64,000 nucleotides of DNA, taken from contig OX352761.1 of the NCBI GenBank assembly GCA_947095585.1, positions 60,938,832-61,002,831 on the forward strand, read 5' to 3'. A model generated the notes under the pieces. The model made no database searches and was not told the origin of the DNA. It was given only the letters and a program-made list of their open reading frames with translations. The stretch comes from Nephrocerus scutellatus (taxonomy: Eukaryota; Arthropoda; Insecta; Diptera; Pipunculidae). Numbering within the stretch: the first letter of the stretch is position 1; every line of letters begins with the position of its first letter. This document shows positions 43,689 through 53,321 of the stretch, in pieces. The position numbers were made by a program, and so were the translations under genes.

Positions 43689-45546
43689 GTTCAATACGTT
43701 GGTTATAATTTGCATAATAAGGAGACCAGATAATGTTACCATATTTCAAAATAGGTCTTACCAAATAAATAAAATATACAGCGATTTAGCCGTGTAAGGG
43801 TCTTAAAAAAACATTTGAATTTCGTTTAACGAATCCTAACATTTTGTTTGCTTTTGTAATAAAATATTGATATAGCTGATGAATATCTAAATTAGAGTCA
43901 ACGTATACCCCCAAATCACAAAAGCTGGAGACTCTGGTCAGCGGTACATTACTAATATAATAATCATTTATTATTAGCTGCGTCTTTCTCGATAAGGTAA
44001 GGACCCTACATTTATTTGTATTAAAGTGAATAATATAAATAATAAGGGACCTAGGTGGCTTCCTTGTGGGATACCAGAGAACGAGTACATTGTTTTAGAA
44101 TAAACTGAGCCAATTTTAACTACTGCCTCCTGTCAGTTAAGTAGTTGGATATCCATTTTAGAAAATTTCCATGAAAGCCCATTAACTTAATTTTCTTTAT
44201 TAAGTTAACATGTTGGACTCGATCAAAAGCTTTCGAGAAGTCAGTGTAAGCAACGTCAACCTGATGATTGTTTTCAAGGTAGGGTAGATTGGATCCAGTT
44301 GATCAGTCTCCTACAAAGCCGTGTTGAAGTTCTGATATCTTGTTAGATAAAAAGGATGCAAGCTTTCTTTTTATAATAGCTTCAAAGATTTTTGGAACTA
44401 ACGGCAATTTAGATATAGGCCTTTAATTCTCGATATTTTGGCGTTGGCTATTTTTATGGATTGGAGCTATAAACGAAAATTTCCAATCTTTTAAGAATTC
44501 ACCGCTAGCTAAAGACAAATTAAATATGTGTAATAAGGGCTTTAAGACTTTGAGTTTACAACTTTTAATATAAAGGGAGGGAAATAAATCAGGTCCAGTT
44601 TTACTATTATTATCTAGATTAGATAGTTCATATAAGACCTCCTCCTCAGTAAGAAAAAGCTGACCCATATCTGTTATTTGGTGCCCGAGATATTTGACAT
44701 TATCGGAATCGACACAGGGGTTACCATAACTCGACTGAAAATAAGATGCGAACATATTACATACGACACTTAAATCGCTGGATACATTATTTTTGTAAGA
44801 CATATTAGATGGCAAGCCGAAGTACTCTTTTTTGCTACTCAAAAAAGACCAAAAACTTTTTGGATTTTGCCTTATATTACTTTCAATATTTTAAGAATTC
44901 ATACTCCTTACGTAATCGCAGAAAATTCATACGCAAGGAACTGTCGGAATGGCTATTTTTTGCATTTTATTTAAAATATTTTTTAACCTTTTTAAACTTT
45001 TATTGAACTAAACTGGCTTATTTCCATACGGAAACTTCTTTTTAGGAATAAATAAATGGAATTTATGAAAATTAGTGTTAGGAAAAACTTCATTACAAGA
45101 TGTTAAGTTTAAGTTCGCGAAAATTTCATCCCACTTAAGCATTGTTAAGTAATGATTTATTGCATTGTAATCTGCTTTTACAAAGATGTAATCGTAATTA
45201 ATCCTACTATTATATGCTGTATCAATATATGAAAATATACTAAAATTAAAGTTTATAAGAATACACTTATGATGTATTCCATATATAAATAAGGGAAAGT
45301 TGTGTAGCTTCCAATTCCTTATGAATAGAAATTAAATCTAAAATTCTGTTTAAGCTATTTTTAATATTATTAATTTGTATAAAATTCATAGAAAACATTT
45401 TATCAATGGTTTCAATTTCAATCGTTTTAGAAAAATTATAGTGCAAAAGGCATTTCTCTTCATTTGAAAATGACCATTCAATGTTGCCTAGATTAAAATC
45501 ACCTATTACTACAGCAAATGAATTTTCATCAAATGATTCTATTATA
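43689..45546 (-). pseudogene. R2 RT fragment, copy 3
   Basis: As copies 1 and 2. 44423-44842 open. Near 44045 it keeps a GGACCTAGGTGGCTTCCTTG piece (RT GDP-like motif region) that copies 1 and 2 have replaced by AT-rich repeats, so copy 3 is closest to the parent. Confidence 0.78.
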
Positions 45547-45887
45547 CCGGGTGACTGACACGAAGTGTTACCAACTTCAGACTGTCATTGCTGTCAAACC
45601 AGTGATGACAGAGCGCTCAAAATTTCACTAATGAAAGTTCATTCCATTGTTTACAAGCGCACAAAAGCATTTTAGTGGGAAATATTCTGAAAAGATTTAT
45701 CCGCAATGGAATTCAGGCGTAATATTGTGATTGCTCTATTTTTGGCTGGAAAACCACAGCCGCAGATTGTTAACCAGTTAAAACATGTGCATGTGAAAAA
45801 AATGTTTTTGTATCGCACCATAAATTGTGAGGAGCAAAATTCTTCACACTAGAATTTTCCCCACACAATATGTCTGGAAATACTTAA
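45547..45887 (+). mobile_element. Mariner-like fragment with 5' terminal repeat, copy 3
   Basis: Begins CCGGGTGACTGACACGAAGT directly after TA 45545-45546, as expected for a mariner insertion. Transposase ATG at 45706. No 3' terminal repeat found, so the element is truncated. Confidence 0.75.
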
Positions 45888-46229
45888 TTTCCAATAAAAA
45901 CTCAAAATGTAGTTTTAATAATCGTTCAACACCCTCTTTACAATTATTAAGCAACGCAAAAGTCACTCAATTGTCGGCCAAATGGCCAATATCTCGTTTT
46001 CTCCTTTTTTCTTTTCCTCTTACGAGCAATAGGCGATTAACAGATCATAGTGCATTTAACAAAACTACCACCACGCAGATGCACAACGCATGATCTCTAT
46101 TACGACATCAGTAGATGATCACTACGGCACACAGCAGCGAATTCGCCGGAGAGAACGTCTGTCCCCCTCACGCTCAGGCAGTAGGTACAGACGTACTCTC
46201 ACGCATAGCAAACAAAAATCAAAATACCA
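45888..46229. other. Unassigned spacer, copy 3
   Basis: As 41058-41399. May be the internal 3' end of G3, since it abuts the G3 TGTAACGG start, but no polypurine tract is visible. Confidence 0.4.
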
Positions 46230-46735
46230 TGTAACGGCTGATGGTGTCAATGACCTGAGCACCGCTTAGGCAAGAAATTACCAAGTGGGCTCGCCAACGC
46301 ATGTAGACAACGACATGCGTATTCGAAACTGAGCAATGATGGATTTGTGCATACACACACACACGTTGTAATGCAGACAACAACATGCGTATTCGAAACT
46401 GAGCAATGATGGATTTGTTCATACACACACACACGTTGTAATGCAGAAGAAACATGTATACCATACATGTTGTTATTCAGAGGAAACATCCTACGAAGAA
46501 CATGTATATGTCAAACGCGCATACATGCGTCTGGATTTATGGAAATCTTGGCACAACAACAACGAACACGATGAAAACGAGAAGCCAACGAAAAACCAAC
46601 CGCAGGAAACAGTATAAAAGGAGCACGCAGCTCAAGCAAAAGTCTATTCTTCCCGAGTTCCTTCCCTTGTTCAAAACTAATAGTTCAAGAGTACTACCTT
46701 GCTATTATTGCTGAACTAAACCCTGCGCAAGAACC
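46230..46735 (+). promoter_or_regulatory. G3 LTR-like promoter region, copy 3
   Basis: TGTAACGGCTG start, two ~70-bp repeats with ATTCGAAACTGAGCAATG (46321, 46391), TATAAAAGG at 46613-46621, then the first unit of the 66-bp array (TTCAAGAGTACTACC at 46684). G2 is inserted here; the array resumes at 63316. Confidence 0.6.
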
Positions 46736-47021
46736 TGTAACGAAGTTGCCTTCCAGCAACTACGCCACAACCATACGGCTAATAAAATTACATTCAAAAA
46801 TATATATATTTATAAGTAATATGTGCGCACAGCTCACATGAGTTGCATGGCACCAATCAAAATATATACACACGTACATACATACGTATACACTTTTATA
46901 ATAAATTGCTTGAGTAACCATATAGGAATGTCAACGTAGTAAGCATGCGGCAGAATATTTCTCATTCGACAGGCATGCTAATCGGCGTTGATATTAAGAT
47001 ATATTCTTGTGTTACTCAAGT

Positions 47022-47094
47022 GAGTCAATAGCGCCAGCGGAGAGCTATGAGCTAGAAGTCTCTAGTTACCGGGTTCATACTCCGGCATTGACTC
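47022..47094 (+). other. tRNA-like 73-nt segment in the G2 LTR
   Basis: GAGTCAAT and ATTGACTC at the two ends pair as an acceptor-like stem. Inside are TAGCGCC...GAGAGC (D-arm-like, A-box-like) and CCGGGTTCATACTCCGG (T-arm-like with a GGTTC B-box core). The anticodon arm is poor. Also at 42188-42260 and 62290-62362; partly deleted in copy 1. May be a tRNA-derived piece or a chance palindrome. Confidence 0.35.
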
Positions 47095-47507
47095 GGATAT
47101 TTTTAATTTTACTATCATATATAATAAAATATTCATTCGGCCCTATGTCTTCATAACAAAAGAAAAGGCTTGTATTTGTTATAAACAATGGAGGAAAAGG
47201 TATATTAATATAATATTAGCATTAGTTATTCAACAATAATCAGTCAATAAATTATTAGAAATTTCCTATTTGGTTTGGGAGATAAATATTATTCTCAACA
47301 AGCCTTTACTTTTTATTAAAGACATAGGGACCGAAAACGCAGTACAATCAGAGATCTATACTCAAAAAAAACCTAACTCAGTATATATACTGGAAGTGGT
47401 TAAGAGTCTCTCACTGTTCTACACGAACAAACTTTTGACGGGAACAGTAATCTACTGAACTCAACTCATACATACAAAGCAGCTCCTATAATATTTTAGC
47501 CAGAGAT

Positions 47508-47740
47508 AAGTAGATTCAATCGCTTTCTCTTCCTAACATATTACACCCTGGCTGGAAGTCGACAAACAGTACCCGCAGTGCGAAATAAGTAGATTCAATC
47601 GCTTTTTCGTCACTGATGGTCTGTTCTGCCGAAATTTCTCGTGGGTTTGCAAGGGATAAGTAGATTCAATCGCTTTTCCTTACTTGCGCCACTCTTTGTT
47701 GACCGGCACAGGAAGTAAGTAGATTCAATCGCCTCTTCCT
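47508..47740 (+). promoter_or_regulatory. Four-fold iterated motif in the G2 LTR
   Basis: AAGTAGATTCAATCGCYTYT occurs four times at about 60-80-bp spacing, upstream of the TATA element. The same array lies in LTR copy 2 (42674-42905) and the 3' LTR (62660-62892). Repeated sites of this kind often bind a factor; which one is unknown. Confidence 0.6.
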
Positions 47741-48157
47741 CAGTTAGAGCCCACTGGTCAATCGCATATAGCGGGGAATAGGTGACGTCAGTCTGTGTTT
47801 CCCCACTATAGCCAATTCTTTTCAGTCGACTGCGAAGTCCGACTGTGGTATAGGGTATTGGATTCGCCAATCTCCTATATAGGCAAATACCTCGTAGGTT
47901 TAGGAATATATATATAGTTAGGTATAAATAAGTAGTTATTCTTAGTTTAAGCACTTGAAAAGCATGTAATTTAATATTAAAATCTCAAGAAGAGAAGAAA
48001 AGAAAAGAAAACAAATAATAAAGACAAAAACCAAAATACCAACAAAAAACCGAATTGTTATTTATAAGGAAAACAAAATCAATTTGTAACACCGACGTAG
48101 AGGAGAAGAACCCTGGGTAAGCCGGCGAGCGTCATCCGAGTAGAAACGTAACAAATT

Positions 48158-48175
48158 TGGCGCCCAAGCAGGGAC
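48158..48175 (+). other. G2 primer-binding site
   Basis: TGGCGCCCAAGCAGGGAC; one base differs from copies 1 and 2 (CCCGAGCAGGGAC). tRNA-Lys-like. The leader follows to about 48621 with no clear feature. Confidence 0.8.
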
Positions 48176-48621
48176 TATATTAAAATAGTCACCCCCCGCA
48201 AAATCAAAAAAAAAAAATTATATATAAGTAATATAAGCAAAACGACAAGAATGGTCGCAGTAATTGCGTAAAGCCTAGTCTAAATATTACATTTAGTCTA
48301 ATACACATTTAGAGACCGTTTTAAATAAGTCGACAACCAGAATAGTCGCATCATCAGAAAATTAAAACCAACGTAAATATAAGCAGACGACACGAACGGT
48401 CGTATCACCAGAAAATTAATTAGAACCAACACTAGTTTAAGCGAACGATTAGAATAGTAGCAGCAAAGAAAAATTTTATTTATGAAAGAGACATCTACCG
48501 GGCCACCTATCAAAGGGAAAAAGGTTGCTGATATTGGTGAAAGCGTCACCACTGACATAGTCTGGGTACCAACCGGGGTGTGTCCAAATTCAGACCCGAG
48601 CAACAAACCTCCTTTTTGGCA

Positions 48622-49618
48622 ATGGCAACCACAGACACTGGACTGAGTGCGTCTGGGGTGTACTCTTTGCGAAAAGAAGAGTTGATCAGCGAACTGGAAC
48701 GTCGTGGCCTAGACCAGACAGGAACCGTAGATGAACTACGAAAGAAATTAGCAGCTGAATTAAAGTTCAAATCGTGTGAAGACCTGCGGACTGGGGAAAT
48801 AGCAGCCACAAACAGAAAAATGGTCGAAATTCCCATAGTCATTCATCCAGCAGTAGATGCAAGTACTTCGCAGCCGCTAGCCTATCGTCCATCTGACTCT
48901 GAGGTCATGGATAAAGTTATGAAATGGAATGTAAGGTACGATGGAGGTACAAACAACCCAGTAGAATTTTTGGAACGCGTGGAAGAACTGGCTGATTGTG
49001 CGCCGTTTCTTTTTATCTCCGCGGTTCTACTCACAACTACTAGATCGAATTCGAAATAGAACACAGGGGAATAAAGAAAAAGGGAAGGAGTTCATCACTG
49101 CCATTCAGGCCCTGATGAGATGGCATACTCCCCTCATGACCGATGAAAAGCTACAGCGAATTTATGATAATTTGCGCCCTGAATACAGGCATTACATTAA
49201 ACGTAGAGAGTTCGCAAATTTGTCAAACTCACCGCCCTCATCGAAGACTTCGAGTGCTTGATGGCTGAACAACATTCGCCACGGCCTATGCAGATGCCGA
49301 ATCGGCAGGTACCACTACGTTCTACTGCACCACCGCTTCGTCACACAGCACCACCGTTTCAGCCAGCAATTGTACCCCATACACGCTATAGTCCAACAGC
49401 ACCACAGCCAATATCCGTTCCACACCAGACGACCATCCAGTCAGCTTGACAAATCTTCGCACCAACAAGACAAAGCAACGATGTAACATATCCGCATCAT
49501 ACCAGCAATGTCACGTACCCTATCGTGGCCAACGATGTAATATATCCGCATCATGCCAGCAATGTCACATACCCTATCGGGGCCAACGATGTAACACGTT
49601 CGCAGCATACCAACCAGA
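48622..49618 (+). pseudogene. G2 Gag, before the R3 insertion
   Basis: ATG 48622. N-terminal SAP-like module (YSLRKEELISELERRGLDQ, TVDELRKKLA), then WNVRYDGGTNNPVEFLERVEELA, closely matching G1 Gag. Near 48990 a deletion of roughly 40 residues and a frameshift occur; the capsid end continues in 48998-49261 (FLSPRFYSQLLDRIRNRTQG, LMRWHTPLMTDEKLQRIYDN). Then a Pro-rich part and 18-residue repeats (NDVTYPHHTSNVTYPI). R3 splits the gene; its zinc knuckle is beyond R3 near 55385. Confidence 0.85.
49478..49618 (+). repeat. 54-bp in-frame repeats in G2 gag
   Basis: Units at 49478, 49532 and 49586 (2.6 copies), each 18 codons. Confidence 0.9.
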
Positions 49619-49631
49619 TCAACGATCAGAT
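49619..49631. repeat. 13-bp target-site duplication of R3
   Basis: TCAACGATCAGAT at 49619-49631 and 55324-55336, one next to a 20-base T run (poly(A) of the minus strand), the other at the R3 5' end. Confidence 0.93.
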
Positions 49632-49712
49632 TTTTTTTTTTTTTTTTTTTGGGGATCCCTAGTCCAAGTGACTGACACCGCGACCTGAAAGATCTATTGT
49701 ATCAATAGGGCA

Positions 49713-51220
49713 TTAATTGTCTAAAAGACATACAACCTTCCTAATAAAGGCTAATATGTCCTTAGTAGCAGAGTTTTTCAACTCCGCTGTTGAGCACATT
49801 TCCTTATGGAATATGCGTTTCCTTAACCAAATAAGTGCTGGGCGATCGCAGAGAACATGTTCTGATGACTCCTTATCCTCCGCACAGAATCTGCATTCTA
49901 TTAGAGAGCCCACACCTATTTTGTTAAGATGGTATCTAAGGCCACAGTGGCCAGTTAGAAAACCTACTATTTTCCTAATACTACCTTTATCAAGATTCAG
50001 GATTTCTTTGTATGAATAGGGTCTGATCAGTTGTTTGGATTGCCTTAGCCCTGGGGTATTAATCCAATGTGCCAGGCGAAGTTCGCCCTCCCAACAGTTT
50101 AAGACCTTTGTGGCGGCACACCAGTTGACGCTACAAAAAGGTTCAGGTCCTATGAGTGCAGTTTCTGAGCCAGCTCTAGCTAGTTCATCTGCGGCTTCGT
50201 TGCCTGCGATACCTCTATGACCTGGTACCCAACCGAGCTTAACCCTGTTGTGTCTGGCCAGAGATTGCAATGCTTCGTAGCTGCTTTTTACTGTTAAAGA
50301 GTCCATTAAGTTGGACGATTTGATTGCTGCATGGCTGTCTGAGTAAATATATATTCTAGCGCCTTAAACGCCTTTGCTAAGGTTTAACCTGGCACAGATC
50401 TCAATGGCATGGAATTCGGCTTGGAAGACCGTTGGACTGTCTCCCATTGGAATCGAGACCTTTGTATTAGGTCCGTAGACACCGGCTCCAACTCCAGATT
50501 CCATCTTTGATCCATCAGTGAACCAAACCAGACCATTAGTGTCTAGTGTCGGAGCACCGTTTGACCAGCTTGCGCGGTCTGAGATCTCTACTTCAAATAA
50601 CCTTCCGAAACAGTACTCCCTGACCATAACGTCCGGTACTGTGCAGAACATGTCTTTGGGGAATTGAGTTGAGAATACTCAGGTGTCCCACAAGGTCGCC
50701 TGGTTTATACTTAAATTCTAGTTGCAGCTTAATAGCGCATCTAGCGGCCGTCTTCCTGATGAATACCTGAAGGGGCGAAAGACCTACGATAGCTTCTAAT
50801 GCTGTCGTTGGGCAGGTGCGCATAGCACCTGTAATACCTAGACAGGCAATTCTTTGGAGCTTCTGAAGCTTGTTTGCCGTTTTTCGCTCGAGTACCTTGG
50901 GCCACCATATTATGGCTGCATACGAGATTATGGGTCTCGCCATCAATGTGTAAATCCAATATATCATCTTAGGATTGAGGCCCCAAGTACTGCCGTAAAG
51001 TCTCCTGCAGGCCCATAGGGCCCTTGTAGCGCGTTTAGTAGCAGACTTGATATGAGCATTCCAGTTAAGTATTTTATCAAGGATAACACCGAGGTATTTG
51101 ACCTCGCTGGAGTACTTAAGAGTGGTGCCTTTAATGGTGATTGGGTTTAAGTCAATCGAAATTCTTTTGGTGAAAGGCACTAGAACCGTCTTGCAAGGAT
51201 TGAGGATAACCCTTCCCAGC
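49713..51220 (-). pseudogene. R3 ORF2 C-terminal part: RT thumb and RNase H
   Basis: Minus strand. 50593-51180: SEVKYLGVILDKILNWNAHI and the TRALWACRRLYG thumb region. RNase H: WFTDGSKMESGVGAGVYG, FQAEFHAI, IYSDSHAAIKSS, LGWVPGHRGIAGNEAADELA, i.e. the D-E-D-H/D set. A C-terminal CRFCAEDKESSEHVLCDRP zinc motif follows. A frameshift near 51195 separates this from the main ORF2, another lies near 50600 and a TAA near 50364 breaks RNase H. Confidence 0.88.
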
Positions 51221-53321
51221 TACACCAGTCTAAAACTTTTAAGAGTGCACATTGCATGACAGCAGAGATAGTCTTGCAGTGTTTGCCTCTAATTATAATT
51301 GCCAGGTCGTCAGCATAACCAATGGCGGTGTAGCCTGATCTGTGTAGATTGGCCAAGAGATCATCTATGACCAGTGACCACAGAAGGGGAGAGAGAACTC
51401 CTCCTTGGGGGCATCCCTTTACTGCGGTCACAGACACTGACACTCCTCCTGAGGAAGATGTAATATCCCGACTCTCGAGCATAGCCCTAATCCACAGATT
51501 GGTCGAGGCTTCGATACCCTTGTTGCTAATAGCTCTCTCTATAGAGTCATTGCCAGTGTTATCGAAGGCGCCTTCAATGTCCAAAAATGCACACAAAGCA
51601 ACCTCCTTGGACCGAAATGTTCCTTCTATCTTTTTAACCAGATAGTGGAGGGCACCTTCTGTGCTTTTGCCTTTTCTGTATGCAAACTGGCTTGAGTGCA
51701 AAGGAGCAGACACCTCTAGTCTGCTTCTAATATGAACAGCAATGAGTCTCTCCATTATTTTTAGGACAAACGATGTTAGACTGATTGGTCTGTATGATTT
51801 AGGTAGTTCACTAGGCCTATTGCCTGGTTTGGGGATAAAAATAACGTTTACCTGTCTCCAGGCAAAAGGGATGTATCCCCAGTTGAAGCTAGCTCTAAAT
51901 AATAAAATTAAACTCGGAAGGATTGCATCGATCGCTTGCTGTAGAAGAGCAGGAAAGATGCCATCCCCCCCAGGGGCTTTGAATGGTTTGAAGGAGCCTA
52001 CTGCCCATCTAACCTTATCTAAGGCAAATATTTTACCATATAAACTATTGGCTCTACTAGCGATACTAACCCTACGGTCAATCGTGTTCGAATTTGTGTG
52101 TGGTACACTGTTGTACGAGCCGGGGAAATGAACATGTAGAAGTGTTTTTAGTGTGTCCTCCCGGTCCGTCATGTAGGTGCCGTCATTCTTTTTCAACAGA
52201 TCCACACTATTTGTCTGATCCTTAACAAGTGCCTTGTGGATTCGCGCAGCTGCTGGCATTTCAGCGATATTATCGCAGCATTTCCTCCACGTGGCCCGCT
52301 TAGATCGTCTTAATTCAGAGTTGTATTCTGTAAGGGCGGACTTATATTCGTCCCACCTCTTTGTGTGTTTAGCTGAGTTGAAGAGCTTTCTAACTTTCCT
52401 CTTGAGCTTGGCCAGTGTGTCATTCCACCAAGGAACTTTGCGTTTACAAAGATTAGTTTTGACGACACAACTGCCATGGTAGGAAGTAAGTAGTAAATCA
52501 TTTACTTGGTAAGCTGCCTCGTCTAGTACTTCTATTGAGTCAATAGGTGAGACAAGCATATTTGATTTGGAGAGAACTAGTCCTCGATAAAGATTCCAGT
52601 CGGTTGACTTAGGATCGTATCTGGGAGAGGCATGTTCCAACGCGCCTGGAATGTCAAACCTGATGTGTTGGTGGTCTGACAGCGAGGCCTCATCGGACAC
52701 ATGCCAATTAAAAATGGAATTTGAGATAAATGGACTCACGAGTGTGATGTCTAGTACCTCTTCGCGAATCGCATTTACGAAGGTTGGTTTAGAGCCCTTG
52801 TTTGCGATATCTACATTATTGCTAATAAGATAATCTAAAAGACACTCACCCCTTCGATTGATACCGCTGCTTCCCCAAACCTCATGATGAGCGTTGGCAT
52901 CACATCCTATGATGAAATGGATGTTTCTATCCTTACAGTGCGTGATCATATCCTGCACCTCTTTGGGCGGAATGGTATCTTCGTCGCCGGGGAAGTATGC
53001 CGAGGCACATACAATATTTTGTTTCCCCCTCTCGGTCGGAACCTCCACCAGAACGGCAACCAGGTCCCTAGTTGTAAATTCTGGAATGGGAAGGAAGTTT
53101 ATGTTAGATCTAATAAGGCAGGCCGCTCTTGGAACTGCCTCCCCACATTTTACTATTAACTTACCTTTTCCGTCCTTTAGACCCTTCACCTGTCCGCTAA
53201 TAGCCCAAGGCTCCTGTATGAGGCCAAGGGCCATGTTCTCTTCGGCGAATCTTTTGCTAAGTGTAGCGGACACCCCCTTAGCATGATGTAGATTCACCTG
53301 TAGCACCTTTATGGTGCTCAA
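51180..53321 (-). CDS. R3 ORF2: endonuclease and reverse transcriptase
   Basis: 713 codons open. Endonuclease: VLQVNLHHAKG, LIQEPW, IIGCDANAHHEVWGS, DITLVS and LSDHQHI. RT: APGGDGIFPALLQQ, SYRPISLTSFVLKIMERLI, FAYRKGKSTEGAL, AFLDIEGAFD, GCPQGGVLSPLLWSL, GYADD. The first codon of the frame is TTG (53319-53321), overlapping the ORF1 stop (TTTGAGC), so translation may depend on reinitiation or -1 shifting. A one-base shift near 51195 ends the frame early. Confidence 0.9.
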   Translation of the reverse strand: MSTIKVLQVNLHHAKGVSATLSKRFAEENMALGLIQEPWAISGQVKGLKDGKGKLIVKCGEAVPRAACLIRSNINFLPIPEFTTRDLVAVLVEVPTERGKQNIVCASAYFPGDEDTIPPKEVQDMITHCKDRNIHFIIGCDANAHHEVWGSSGINRRGECLLDYLISNNVDIANKGSKPTFVNAIREEVLDITLVSPFISNSIFNWHVSDEASLSDHQHIRFDIPGALEHASPRYDPKSTDWNLYRGLVLSKSNMLVSPIDSIEVLDEAAYQVNDLLLTSYHGSCVVKTNLCKRKVPWWNDTLAKLKRKVRKLFNSAKHTKRWDEYKSALTEYNSELRRSKRATWRKCCDNIAEMPAAARIHKALVKDQTNSVDLLKKNDGTYMTDREDTLKTLLHVHFPGSYNSVPHTNSNTIDRRVSIASRANSLYGKIFALDKVRWAVGSFKPFKAPGGDGIFPALLQQAIDAILPSLILLFRASFNWGYIPFAWRQVNVIFIPKPGNRPSELPKSYRPISLTSFVLKIMERLIAVHIRSRLEVSAPLHSSQFAYRKGKSTEGALHYLVKKIEGTFRSKEVALCAFLDIEGAFDNTGNDSIERAISNKGIEASTNLWIRAMLESRDITSSSGGVSVSVTAVKGCPQGGVLSPLLWSLVIDDLLANLHRSGYTAIGYADDLAIIIRGKHCKTISAVMQCALLKVLDWCSWEGLSSILARRF

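Larger units (their letters stand above)
46736..48153 (+). repeat. G2 5' LTR (copy 3 of the array)
   Basis: TGTAACGAAGTTGCC to AACGTAACA; the last bases are GTAACA instead of GTTACA. Four AAGTAGATTCAATCGC motifs, tRNA-like segment 47022-47094, TATAAATA at 47923-47930. Confidence 0.94.
34839..48450. repeat. Tandem array 2, three copies of 4.2-4.8 kb
   Basis: Units start at 34839, 38998 and 43689. Each holds: R2 RT fragment (-), mariner scrap (copies 2 and 3), an unassigned ~330 bp, the G3 promoter/LTR-like region, G2 5' LTR, primer site and leader. Copies 1 and 2 end in the G2 leader at CGAACGATTA and fall back to AT repeat and R2; copy 3 continues into the G2 body. Copy 1 is shorter through a 452-bp deletion. 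Confidence 0.93.

Noticed and set aside
43545..43742. Ile/Tyr repeat frames near AT tracts (also near 34753)
   Set aside because: Translation of (AT)n.
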